Positions 44,788 through 57,780 of a stretch of 64,000 bases of DNA are shown here, piece by piece (position 1 is the first letter of the stretch; every line of letters begins with the position of its first letter). The position numbers were made by a program, and so were the translations under genes. The stretch is from Ficedula albicollis. Its lineage: Eukaryota > Chordata > Aves > Passeriformes > Muscicapidae. The notes beneath the pieces are model-generated. The model was given only the letters and a program-made list of their open reading frames with translations, was not told the origin of the DNA and did not search any database. The stretch spans positions 16,149,192 through 16,213,191 of the forward strand of contig NC_021681.1 in NCBI RefSeq assembly GCF_000247815.1, in the 5' to 3' direction.

Positions 44788-44890
44788 TTAAGGTGCATGA
44801 CTAGGAGATTGGAAACTTGGCTTCTGCTCCTATTTTCCCTGTACTGTGTGACTTTAGACCAGTCAGTTCATCTTCACATGTCTGGAGGAG
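44788..44890 (+). mobile_element. MIR-like (CORE-SINE) remnant, forward orientation
   Basis: GTGCATGACTAGGAGATTGG, CTTGGCTTCTGCTCC and GTACTGTGTGACTTTAGACC align in order with the MIR 5' half (GCATGGGACTAGGAGTCAGG, CCTGGGTTCTAGTCC, TAGCTGTGTGACCTTGGGC). CAGTCAGTTCATCTTCACATG follows where the MIR AAGTCACTTAACCTCTCTG lies. It is an old copy but the collinearity is good. Confidence 0.65.
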
Positions 44891-46756
44891 CCCTTAGAAA
44901 CCCACAGCACAAGGTTTAGAACAGGGAATGAAGCACCATGACCTCCTATAAGACCCCATTCTGTGCAAAGTTTCCAGAAGGCAGCAAGTGAAACCTTGCT
45001 TTTCAAAGTTTAGGTCTTTCCTTTTCAGTGAGATCTCATATGCAAAAAAATCACAAAACAAAAAACGCAGGATGAGAAGAGCCCTTAGGAAGCCACAGTA
45101 ATTCCACCTCTCAGGCCATAGAGCAGGAGCAGCACTGCTTAAACTGTGCTTGACAGGGGTTCACCTACCCTGCTCATAAGAATATTTAGAGGATCCAATC
45201 CAGAGCTTCACAGTTGGATATGTTTACTTTATTTCTAACCCAAGTCACTTTTCTGCAAGTCAGCTCTTAATCAGATGAAGTTGTGGGGAACTGACATATT
45301 CCCTCACTAGCAACAATTCCAGAACAACAGGAAAGTCTCCCACCTGGTGAACTAATTCTTCTGTGGGTGAAAGCCAAAGAGGCTGGAAAACACACTAAGC
45401 ATGTGTTTTTGGGAGAGCTGCCACCTAATTTACAGACAAAGATCAGATGCAATTAGTGTTAGATCAACTGGAACCTCCTCTGCCCCAAACCACAGCACTT
45501 TTCACCCGCCTCGCCAGGAGGACGCCAGTTTCCACCAAGACATGCAGTGTCACACTTGACCATTCAGTCTCCAAAGGGTATTCTTGGAAGCACATGCAAA
45601 ACCTGAGCTCACAGCAATAGCATTCCTGTGGCACTGGGAAGGAATGAGGAAACACCAGCCTGGATACTAGGCAGACAGGAGGGAAAAGACTCATCCTGCA
45701 AGTCTGAATTAATTTCTGATTGAGAGATACACGAGTGTGCTGCCTGGTAGAAGGAGTCTAGAAATGGCAGTGGGGCCAAGCTTTGTCATTCTCCACTTTG
45801 CAGGTATATTTGCACCCAGACAGGAATGCAAGGCACGGTACTGAGCAGGCTTCAGTGAGTCACAGAGCTCTGACAGCAATTGAGGCTGGGCCAAAACCCC
45901 AAGGGAATCTTCACTGATGAGAAATACAATTGCCAACCAACTCCTCAGTTTTCTGTGAGTGTATCAGAGAGAGTGACCATTATCCAACCCTCCATCTCAG
46001 TGCACATCCCGTAGTTGCAAGTGCTTCACAAGATGCTCAGTTTTACATGGTCATCAGTCCTGTCTAATTCCAGGTCATTTCACTGTTGGCCATGGTGAGT
46101 TTGGGCTAGCTCAGGGAAGTAGAAACCTTCCTGCAAACATTTTAGGCTCTGCTCCCTGCTCTGCTCCATCTACAGTCTAAGACTATCTGCCTGTGCCTCA
46201 GGAATGGTAAAGTTTTGTAAAACTGCTATATTCCAATGCTGAGAAGTACAGCTGAGCAATGTGCTACTGTTGCATACTTCATTTTAAGGACATGCTTAAA
46301 TCCAATTTGAGCCCAGAGAGATTTCAGCTTAGGTTTAAGCGTTCCATTGTACAGTGTGGATTTAAGGATTGAAGTGTTTTGCCAGACTGTATCTTTGGTT
46401 AATGAGGAAGGAGACTTGCTAGTGCCTAGAAGAAATAACTGCCTGAAGCATTTTGGCACATCCAAACCATTACTAGCACTACTCCTTTTTTTTTAAATGA
46501 ATTTTGATGAAATTAATGCAAAGAATTGGTAAAGAAGTTGATAATTTCATTAACAATCCTCGCTCTCTGGGTCTCAGTTTAGTGGGGAGAAAAAAGCTAG
46601 CTTCTAGTATCTCATCAGAATGACATGTAATAATTAAAGCAGAAGTCACTAGACTTTGTATTTTATACCATCTGGTATCTTGCACAGTATCTCACGAATG
46701 GTAAATGTCTCATGTCCAGATTTGAGCATAGATATCATGAGTGCTTTGCTTTACAG

Positions 46757-47103
46757 GAAGAGAAACAGTTAAATACTTCATGGAGCCTACACTGAATAAA
46801 CAAAGTACCCCAGTCTTAAAAGAAATGTTTGTGGTAACGAAATATTGTGGGGGACATTTTTGCATGGGCTCTGACCTCCCTGTTGAGAATCAAAGTGAAA
46901 ATATTGAATGTACTAAGCAGATGTCTTCTCCTAGTGACAGCAAGATGAGCAAAGACAGCTGGTTAGAAGAACAACAACAACAAAAACACATCATCATTCC
47001 TGCTTTGGCTCCAAAAAATCTTGGACTTGTTGTCATGGAAGAAAGCTATATATGTAAGAAGCCAAGAAAGAGACAAATATTATTGAATCTGGTAGCATTT
47101 TAG
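46757..47103 (+). CDS. Candidate second, possibly terminal, coding exon (unrecognised)
   Basis: A good acceptor (TGCTTTGCTTTACAG, ending at 46756) opens a frame that stays open to TAG at 47101-47103. Read in phase 1, it joins exactly to the candidate exon at 42574-42700, giving about 157 residues in total. The exon 2 part is of mixed composition, with four Cys (in KYCGGHFCMG, IECTK and YICKK), a Q4 run, and a basic tail (KKPRKRQ). An ATTAAA hexamer at 47160 could serve as its polyadenylation signal. Alternatively a donor at ATAT|GTAAGA (47054) would make a 297-base symmetric phase 1-1 exon. Immediately upstream of the acceptor the frame is closed by TGA at 46738-46740. I recognise no domain. 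A frame of this length can arise by chance in this window, so only the coincidence of signals supports it. Confidence 0.27.
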
Positions 47104-47159
47104 TGAATGTGCTGGAAATAACTTAAGTAGGAAGAAAAACTGGATGCACTCCATTGTTT

Positions 47160-47165
47160 ATTAAA
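47160..47165 (+). promoter_or_regulatory. ATTAAA polyadenylation-type hexamer
   Basis: ATTAAA is the common variant of the vertebrate polyadenylation signal. It lies 57 bases past the TAG of the candidate terminal exon. A T-rich stretch (TGCCTCTTCTTATTTCC) follows. In A/T-rich DNA such hexamers are frequent, so the meaning depends on the exon being real. Confidence 0.3.
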
Positions 47166-47492
47166 AAAATGCCTCTTCTTATTTCCACAGGGACCTATAG
47201 CCTATATAGGCATTAACACATTTGCAAGACACATATTTTAAATATATTTCTTCATTCGTCAATCTTAAGGGCTCTTCTGCTAGAGTAAATAGAGTTACAG
47301 TGCATAGAAATTTATACAGCCATGAAAATATCTCTGCAAGCTGAAAATGCCAACTGTGGATTTTGTCTATAACTCCTTCAATCAGGGAACATGGGTGCAT
47401 TACAGAGACACCTAGAGAGATCTTAAATATTGGGAAGGGAGAAGATGAGAAAATTAGACTTCTTTGGTGAAACACAGGATAAATAATTCACA
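47166..47492. other. Unique DNA before the third G tract
   Basis: No gene or repeat is evident. The last part ends in the AAAAC pentamers that lead into the A-run at 47519. Confidence 0.45.
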
Positions 47493-48386
<894 letters not shown>

Positions 48387-51300
48387 CCAAAATTAAAATA
48401 TGAAGAGCTATTCCAGATGAAAATCAGTCTGAGCTGCGTTGAACAACAGATTCAAGAGGAGTTTTTTGGCAAGACTGCAAAATAAGCCAGTGACCCTATG
48501 GTCTCCTTGCTCAGAGGTAGCACATTCTCTCTTGATAGTTTTCATCTGAACAAAACTTGATTTCTGTGCTTGACCCCTGGATGTTTCCATTTCCCTTTGT
48601 GAGCCTTTGGGCAGCCTTGAGCGATGAACAGGATTGATGAGAAGAGTTTCAGAAACCAAAAGCTGTGCAGTTGGTAATGGCAAAGACAAGTAACTTGAGG
48701 GGGATGTTCCCAGAGGAGCAGGTAGCCCAAATCCCACGGTGCCATCAGACAGTGCCCTGTGCCACAGCAAAGCTCTGGGTTTGCTGGCTCAGGAGATGTC
48801 CTCCATGGAGTGCTTCAAAACACCTATCTGTCACCTACAGAGGTCCTAAATGACTTAAAGCCTTGAAGAAGCAAGAGGTTAATTTGGTTGACACTAAAGA
48901 TATATACAAAGAAAATTATGTAAAGAAAAGTATTTACTTTGGAAAACCACTGCCTTGAGAATTGAGAGCTGTGACCAATCTGACATACCAGCTTGTAAAC
49001 AGAGGACAATGAAGTCAAAAGGAGAGGACATGGCTTCTGGGTCTCCAGTTTTTGGCTGCCAGCTTTGCCCTTTCTCCACCAGGCAATGAGGCAGTAATAG
49101 TTTTCAACAGCAAATTGTTTTATTTACATAATTTTCTATACAGAAAACCAGAGTTAAGTATGTGGATCTGCAACAGAACAGATGTGGGACTTGGGGAAAG
49201 TTGCATCTTGAGCTGAGCTGGAAAAGCTTCCACCATTTGCCAATATCTTGGAGAGTCTGGAATCTTTCCCATCTCCACTGTGACAACAACAGGACTTCTC
49301 AACATTTTGGAGGACTTTCTCCCTTGTAACAGAGGACAAAAAGCATGCAGTGAAAAACAAATGGCAGTGCCAGAAGTAACTAAGAATCAGTCTTGCCTGT
49401 TTTAATTCCCCATCTTGCCAGCCTCAGCTCCAAGACCTGACCTACAGACTCCCAGCCAGCCCAGGAATGACCACGCCACCACAAAGGACATCTCGGCCAG
49501 AAATTCCATGCTGACTCCAAGAAAACATTTCCTAGAGTATCTTGCTAAAATGGATACACTCCCACACACACTACATGAAAGGAGTCATGTCTGACAAATA
49601 AACATTTCTTAATGAGAAACATTTGTCCAACATGTTTCTCCCCAGTACTATGGAGCTTTGTGCCTCAGTGCACCATCAATAAAAGGAGACAACAGCCCTT
49701 CCTAGGCTCTGGGAGATCACACTGGGCTACAAAAATGACTCCCTATCTCCATCAGTTACTCTCAGAACTCTGCATACCTGACAGCACATAAGTATGGACT
49801 GACTCAAGAATTTTTATAGAGCCATTTTCAACCCACGTTTGACCTTGACCAAGAGTGTCTCTGCCCACAGGCTGCTCCATTGGCTCCATCCCGCTTTGGG
49901 ACACAGAGGCAATGCAGGGCAGCTCAGTATTGCCAGGCTCAGCCGTCCCTGAATGCGCATTTCCTCACACCACCAAAAATTTGGATCACCAATGAGACAG
50001 CCCAGCCCTGCTGCCAGTGAGGTGACAGATCCCTGGCACCAGAGCTGGGCTCAAACTGCTCATGAGCTACTTGTGGCTGGAGAGGAATGTCTGCAGAGAG
50101 CTAAACCAGATTGTTCACAGATCTCTTCCAAATTGTCTCTAATCTAGTGGACAATTTGAGAGTAAATGTGTGCTGGAAGCACCATCTTCTCTTCGAAGTA
50201 ATGACCTGAGAACACTGAGTGTGTGGCTGCACTGGAGAAACCTTAGGATCTCACTGATGCCTTGGCAAATCCTTAAGATGTCAGAGCCACCTATGTGTAT
50301 TCTGACCCCTTTCTCAGAACACTTCCAGTATCTGTTTGATGCTATAGGCACACCACAGCCACCACAGTTCCAGGAATGTGGTAATGCTCCTAGCAAGGGC
50401 TGGCTGCGGTTGTGAGCCTGAAGCAATATGCCTACAAATACCTGATCTGCACAGAGCTTTTAGAGATAGTCAGATGGCTCCAAAGCTTCAGGAAAGCTAA
50501 CATTTCAGTGTCACCTTTGTTTCTTAGTCCCACATCTACTGCAGGGAAAAGAGGGGGAAAAGCAATCAGTTGGTATTTGCATTATCCAGCCTACATTTCA
50601 GCCACAAGGTTCCAGCATTTGCAGAATTTCTGGAGGCCCATCTCACCTGTTCAACATCTCACCCCTCCCAAGCATAGACTGAAAAATGCCACTTTTCTCC
50701 ACTATTAAATCAAAAGCTGTCTGCACCCATGGGTCAGCTGTTTGCCATCCTGTTTCCTCCCTCTGGGCAGCTGATCATGGATAATGACCTATATCCTTGA
50801 AGCATTTATTTTATTTATCATTACAGAGAAGAAGGGTTTAAGGGAACAAGCAACCTAATTATATAACCTTTCCCACCCTATCTTATTACAGAGAGATCAG
50901 CTTGCATCTTCACCTGTGGAAACACAGCAGCTCAACCCTTTGAATGGCCATGACTTCATCTGGCCTCTTTCCTGCTCTGCTTTTGTCCTAAGCAGAAGGG
51001 TTCCAATGTCTTTCAGTTAAGATCTTTCCTTCATTCTTTACATTTGGGTAGGAACAACAACCTTGCTTTAGCTATGTTGGTGTGGCTCCAGAGATTCCTA
51101 GATGAGGTGCCCATGCTGCTCACATAGTAAAGGCACTGATGGAGAAGCTGAATATCACCAGGCAGTGTTTGAGAGCACCCAGACTCTGTCCCCAGCACCT
51201 AGAGCATTGCATTGGTTAACACTGTTGGTGCTGAGCACCAGCTGCAGCCTCTGCACGGGGATCTGGGACGGGTACACACCCTACATCAAGCCTCACCCCA

Positions 51301-52349
51301 CAATGAGACGGCAGGCAAACGAGAAAATTGGGCCCTGGCCCCTTCCTGTGATTAGGTCATTATAATGGGTAAATATTTTCCTAGATAGAGAGCTGAGATA
51401 AAGGACTCATGGTGTCTGAAATGGAGTTTGAACAAAACTTGGAAGGACTATCCCTACCTTGTAATTCTTAATAACGTAATATAATGTTCTTTATACTTTT
51501 ACCAAATAAATGCCTTTTCCCCCCAAAGTACCCAGGAAATTAAAGGGAACTTCTTTTTAGCTAACGATGGAAATCTCACAAAATAAATTTTTCATTGAAT
51601 AGCAAGAACAGCATCTAGCCTACAGCCAAACTGTTCACCAGAAAATATATAGAAGGGATTTAGTGGCAGGTACCAAGGGTTGTTCCCAGAGGATATTACA
51701 GCTATATGCCATTGAGTCTAAATATTTAGTGAGGAGTACAGAAAAGTGAATGGTAGAGGCAGAGTCCCAGAGATTGGCTTAGAGGAGTCTGTTTAATAAG
51801 AGCCTGTTTCTGCAGAGAAAAATCATTGTCATTGTTTTTTAATGAAAATCACTGTTCTTGTGATGTATCAAATAGTGATTATTCATTCTCTATCACTTTA
51901 GTCTGCATTTATCATGATTTTGTGACCTCTGCTCTATCCTCTTCCTTGGCGTTCCAGTCTCACCCTGAGTTTTTTTCAGAGTTTGGGAGCTTTTGTATCA
52001 GATAAACTGGTTTATAAGGTAGTCTTTGAGGAACAAGTCTCACTTAAATCTCACATAATATCCAAGAATGTTCTCTGGTATTTGACCTCTCTGTGGATGA
52101 AACAATACTCTTCAGACACAATAACCTTGATGTTTCAAAGCTGTAACCAGCACCTGTGGAGTTCTCAAACAAATAGGCTCAGCGTTCCTTGGTGCAGTCT
52201 TCCTCACTGCTCCCACATTTAATTGCTTTGTAATTACACTTGTAAAACCTGCAATGGGATTACACATGGGGGAAAGAAAAACAATTTTAAAATCACATTT
52301 CAGAATAGGAGGGGATTTATGGGAGACGCAAGACAAAGGAAAACCCACC
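48387..52349. other. Unique non-coding DNA
   Basis: Only short frames (under about 120 codons) with no splice context occur here. No transposon is recognisable. Nothing further stands out up to the TTTC array. Confidence 0.45.
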
Positions 52350-52657
<308 letters not shown>

Positions 52658-53856
52658 GCTGTCTTTGGAAGGCAGCCATCAAAGTTTCCTTGTCAGTAAT
52701 ACAGGGATTTGTAAATAGAACAAAGAGCTTCCTCACACTAAGGCACATTATATAACCCAGCGCCGTCACCGTGTGTCTTCTCAGGCAGTTCCCTTGAACT
52801 TTGCATCTGGCTCCTCCTGAGAACAGTCCTCCATGCCAGCTTGAACAGATGTGGTTTCCTTTAGGAAAGGTTTGCTGCTAGGGTCATTCTGACTTCCCTC
52901 TCAGAGTTTTCCAGCCTCATGTGCTCTTTCCTCAAGAGATTGCTGTGGTGGACACTAACACCGTGTGCTACTGTTAAGCTTCTCCTCACCTGCTGGCTGA
53001 GCTGAGTGAGCGCTGAAATCTCTGTTCCACAGAAAAATCTGACATTTCATGTTTTCCTGAATCAGACCGGAAAGTTGCAATTTCCTGTGAACCCAAATTC
53101 TGAGAAACATTTCAGAAAGTGCAAAATGGCCTCAGCACAGCCTTTTGTTTGGGTGTTATCTACAGGTTTTTATGAGACCTAAGCTAGCTTTAAACACACC
53201 ATGTGCCAAGTGATCCCAAACCCAGCCAGGCAGCACCCACTATTCCCAAAGTCACTCAGGGAATTGTGGTGTCTGCCAAGGGTGCTTTGCAAGAGAGAGG
53301 TGACACAGAGCCAGTTGAGGTTTTCTCTTACCCCATGCATTATTCTAGTATTGCCACTGCTTCAATTCCACCAGTGCACTCACAGACTTCAAGCTTACAA
53401 GCATTTTAATTCTTAGTTTCTAGGCTCATTGAAAACAAAAGATGTAACTCAATAGCTTGTAGAGCCCTGGCACGATATTTCCAACATATTGAATGCATAT
53501 TAATGGCACTATATTTTAAAAGAGTGAAGTTTTAATAAGTTTTAACTAAATCAGGGCACAAGGCCATGCAGATCCTCTTATTTTAGTATCAATAGAGCTG
53601 ATTTTTCATCTCTGGTTGGTTAGAAGAGTTTTGTAAATGAACAAGAATAGGACATTCTACTGCTAATGTAGAACACAAAATGCAAAAGTTCACACTGGTT
53701 AAATTAGGGTGGTATCAGCTTGTGTGAAGGCAGCTTTGAAGCTGCAACAGCATAGTGGGAAAAGCAGCCCTGCCCTGTGAGCAAGTGAGAAAAAACAAAG
53801 AAAGAAAACAGTGGAGCAATGGCTGCTGCTAGCTGGTCTTAATGGAAAATGAAGTC

Positions 53857-53893
<37 letters not shown>

Positions 53894-56181
53894 AAGAAAA
53901 AAGAGGTGGTGGAGGAAGGATACTTCAAGACCAACATCTCATCAGACTAAAAATCAGTGTAACTCCCACATTGCAACACTTTGCAGGTCTAATAGGCACA
54001 AAGCTGTTCCTTCACCCGAAAGCCAAACATAAAAGGCACGGAAACCCATCATGCCAATTCTGTGGCTGCTTTCCGGAGCAGAATCTCTTTAAATGTCAAT
54101 GTTCTCTTTGTTCTGTGCACCCTTTATAATGAGTCTATCATCTGTTTGGTAAAAGATCCAGCGAAATATGTAATAAGGTTATCTCACCATCTCTCTCTAT
54201 TGTAAAGTCATATCTCCTCTTCCACTCATTAATTATTGTCTTCCATTTCCTGTGTCAGATGTGAATCAGAAAATAGGGACTCAAGGCTTACAAGCTTAGC
54301 AATTTACCATATATAAGCTGAGCTATGGTAACTCTCCATGTGCTCCCTCTTAGCCCATAATAAACAAAGCCAGTGTGACTTTGCTGTACACAGGCCTGCA
54401 GTCAATGCAGTTTGGATTAACCTCCTTTTATTGTCAGCTAAGCTGACACTGACAGTGGCCATGGCTCAGCTGATGTTCAGCTCTCACATTGCAAGACTTT
54501 GCCTTTAAATTCTGGGAGCAGGGCTCTACCAGTATAACTATCTGGAAAGCTACGATGATTTATGTGCTGTCAACATACACTAAAAAAAAAAACGACAAAA
54601 AAGCAGCACAATTACATGATTATCAGCCAATGCCCCTTGGTTTGCAGTTTTTCAAGCATGAACTGCTCAAACTTTGGATCAAGAAGTGAAGCAATCTGTT
54701 TCTCAAGTGCAAACAGGGAAAAGTTATGAGTCTTCTAGCAATTTCAGGCAAATATATCACAGAAGCAGCATGCTTAGCCTTTTTACTGTGCATCTGTCTG
54801 AGGTTTCCAGTAAGATTTCCCTGATATATAGTAAGAGTCAAAACTCTAATCTCTTTTAGCTCTTTTTTATTGTCTCTGCAGCACTAACTTTGAAAAATGG
54901 CCTTGTCCCCAAAGAACTGCACACAGTCCATGTAGGGAAGCTGTTAAAATAAATGCTTTACGTAAAAAATATTGCAGAGGAACTCAGCTCTGAGGGTTTT
55001 AGAGCTACAACATATAGATACAAACCAGAGCAGCTAAGTATGAATGGAGGTCATACTCCAGTAGAGAAGAAGGAAAGTCCCCTGTCTCACAGTTGTTGCA
55101 CACAATCTCTGAAATCAACAATTCCTTCTCTGCTTTCTCAGGGCTGCAGCGTTTTAATAAATGACTATTCTCATGCTAATGTCCTTCTGCCTTTCTCCTC
55201 ACTGACCTCAGTACACACCATGCTGATAAAGTTTCTTCTTTCACTGGATTTGAGTGCTTTCTGGAGACCTTATTTGTGCAGTTCTGCCTGTGAGACATCT
55301 GGCTGATTTATAGAGACTAAGACACAGACGAGCCCAGTGTTGGCCGCCCTACCTGAATATTGTGTTTCCTACACATTGTGTTCCTATCTCTGCCCATGTC
55401 GTGGTCTGATTTTTGATAGTCTGTGTGTTGTTCAAAGAGGAGAGCAAACTTTCTGCCTCTCAGAAAAGCTTCTGAGATCCTCGGGAATAAACGTATACTT
55501 TTCCACCTGTATTCCTCACAAGGCAGTGATATCTGTGTCTAGACACTGATTGGGGAAATTCAGGCAAGGGATAATGTGCAAATGAGAACATGATTCAGTG
55601 GTGGGAAAAATACAGACAAACACCAGGTGCCTCCAAGGCTGAATCACAAACAAGGCAGTGAAAAAATCTAAAAAGCTAGAGATGATGGAGGAGCTTGACT
55701 TGGCATTTATCTGTTTATTCCAACAGGATATGCAGATTCCGCCCTTCTGACATCACTGCCTCATCTCACCTCATCAGTGCCTCATGACACAACCCCTCTC
55801 CACAGCACTGAGTCAGCACCTCTGTGTGATCTCCTCTTGGCAACACAAGGTGGGGTGAAAGGCTGCCCATAATGGTGAAAGCACAGAGGGACCTCTAAAC
55901 AGATCCCCGATGGGATTAAAAAACTCATGGTCATCTTATGAGCACCCCTCCCAGGAAATAACATGGGCTCAGAAAAATTTACTGTGCAGTAACACAGCAG
56001 TGTTCTACAGGAGTGCTCCCACAGCAGATGGAACAGTAATTCACACTGTGTGTTCAAACAAAGGAAGAAGGAACACTTGCACTTCACTCCTGGAGCTCCA
56101 AAAAAGCTGCAAAGTATATTTCCCCCTGTAACTAACAGGTACAGGGTAATTCTGCCTTCTGGACTGAGAGAATATTTCTTA
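52658..56181. other. Unique non-coding DNA between the TTTC array and the CR1 copy
   Basis: Contains a 34-base A-run at 53858 (listed separately) and otherwise ordinary sequence. A 117-codon plus frame (54953-55306) and a 157-codon minus frame (55782-56255), which runs into the CR1 copy, look like chance. Confidence 0.45.
53858..53918. repeat. A34 run followed by purine-rich DNA
   Basis: Thirty-four A (53858-53891) continue into GAAAGAAAAAAGAGGTGGTGGAGG. This is an A-run passing into purine-rich DNA that was read normally. It is a useful comparison with the three A-to-G homopolymer blocks. Confidence 0.85.
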
Positions 56182-56325
56182 AAGCATCCCTGGAAATGTC
56201 CAAGGCCAGGGTGGATGGGGCCTGTGCAGCCTGGCCTAGTGGTGGTACCTTGCACATGAAGAGGGGTTTGGAACTAGATTATCTTTAAGGTCCCTTCCAA
56301 CCCAAACTATTCTATGATTCTGTGA
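56182..56325 (+). mobile_element. CR1 LINE, truncated 3' end
   Basis: The order of landmarks is that of avian CR1 3' ends: GCATCCCTGGAAATGTCCAAGG, then a GGATGGGGCCTG segment, CTGGCCTAGTGG, GGGGTTTGGAACTAGATTATC, TTTAAGGTCCCTTCCAACCC and the terminal ATTCTATGATTCTGTGA. CR1 is the dominant retrotransposon of birds and other sauropsids and usually occurs as short 5'-truncated copies like this one. Only the 3' noncoding end is present, so no protein is encoded. A short (AAAAC)n lies about 70 bases downstream. Confidence 0.88.
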
Positions 56326-56393
56326 AAGCATCGCATACATGGAGTGCTAACCCTCCTCTCCCCCAAGCAAACAAAAGCTGTTTCCTATTTTGG

Positions 56394-56420
56394 AAAAACA
56401 AAACAAAACAAAACAAAAGA
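56394..56420. repeat. (AAAAC)n microsatellite
   Basis: About five AAAAC units occur 70 bases past the CR1 end. The same pentamer leads into the third A-to-G block at 47.5 kb, but here it ends normally. Confidence 0.85.
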
Positions 56421-56425
56421 ACAAA

Positions 56426-57599
56426 ATAATCGAATGGAAAGAATCTGAAATATTCATACAATGGTTGACTTACAAGAGGCAATGTAAAGAGGAGAGCTTT
56501 ATATTAGAAAAAACTCAGCCACATGAAAACAAAAATATTGGGCCACTACCCCCAAGTCTAATCTTAAACAGTCCTGGAGTCTCTAAACACAACTCTAAAA
56601 ACATCCTGTGCTGCACCTCAGCGTGTCATTCTGTACAACAGGGCCAGGTTTTCTTCCTGGAAAACCAGGTCCAGAGGCCAGGAGGCTCTTGCTGTATTCG
56701 CACATACAAGTCCCTTTTGTTGGGGGATTTAGGTCACAAGAGCGTAGGAAAGGCAGCTCTGAATCACCTGGCTCTTGCACGTGTTGCTTGCACGTTGTGC
56801 AAAGTTTTCTGAACTCAACCTGCTTTCAAGACACACCCTTTGTTTGTTACTTTCTCTAAGGGCTTTTTCGCAACCCCATCCACTGCCAACACAAACAAGG
56901 TTGCAACATCTCCCTGCAGTCTGTCTTCCTCTGCTCTAAATGTCAACCAGCCGCATAGCACTGCTCACTTGCTTAATTGGGCAAAATACCTGCTGTGGCA
57001 GCCCTGTGCCTTGACTGCCTCCGGGAGAAAGTTTCTTGGGAATGGTAAGGGATGGAACCTGCATCGGTCTTAGTCACCAGATGCCAAGAGCCTTGCGCAG
57101 GCAGGACGCGCGGCTGGCTTGGCTGAGCAGCCACCGAGCATCTGCAGGGCACCAGGGGAGGCTGGGAAGAGTAATTACCAGGGATCACTGTGGCTACTAG
57201 AAGTTGCTTCTGCAATTGCAGCGCTTTCTGCTTCGCTGCAGTGTGTGTACCCTGTGCATAGAGAGCAGAGGAGGGAAGTTGCTGCCATCATTTATCGGTG
57301 TGAAACAAATTGTGGGACCTAGCTCCACTCCTAATGTTTGGGCTAGCTGGAGTAGATCCTGTCTAACTAAAGGGACACCACAACAAACACCCTGTAAGCA
57401 GGTAGGAGACCCTCTTAACTCCCAAATCTTGTCCACACTAGAAAGTAGGTATATAATGCACTGAACAGAGGATACCAGCCAGCCCAGGAAAATGGGATGG
57501 TGTCCACACTCAGCCCCTCCACACGGCCATTACAGCTGAGAGGTGAGCACAGCTGCCCAAGGACTCCCCACAGACAGTGGAATACAGCTCTGCCTCTGT
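56426..57599. other. Unique non-coding DNA
   Basis: A 140-codon plus frame (56390-56812) overlaps the AAAAC run and looks like chance. A few CpGs cluster near 57085-57140 (GCGCAGG, GACGCGCGG), foreshadowing the richer cluster at 57600. Confidence 0.4.
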
Positions 57600-57780
57600 T
57601 CGTGCTCCTGCTCGCTCGGAGAGAGCTGTTCTGTGCGAGGGGTGGGACAGCGTGCTGCTCTCCTCCTGCCTGATGGGTGCACGGGTGCTGGGCTGGCATT
57701 AGCCCTGAGCCCCTGCCCAGCGTGGCACGCCAGGGCCGGGCTGCGGGCGGTGCTGCTCACCGGCTGGAGGCGGCTGCTTT
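57600..57780. promoter_or_regulatory. Small CpG cluster
   Basis: About 13 CpGs in 180 bases at about two-thirds GC, including CTCGCTCGG, GCCGGGCTGCGGGCGG and CACCGGCTGGAGGCGG. This is short for a promoter island. It may be an exonised GC-rich patch, a minor promoter or simply GC-rich DNA. Confidence 0.35.

Larger units (their letters stand above)
42701..46756 (+). other. Candidate intron 1 / non-coding DNA
   Basis: If the two candidate exons are real, this is a GT-AG intron of 4056 bases with phase 1 ends. It contains at least two MIR-like SINE remnants in opposite orientations (44341 and 44788), and no other exon-like frame that I would defend. If the gene is not real, it is ordinary intergenic DNA. 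Confidence 0.3.
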
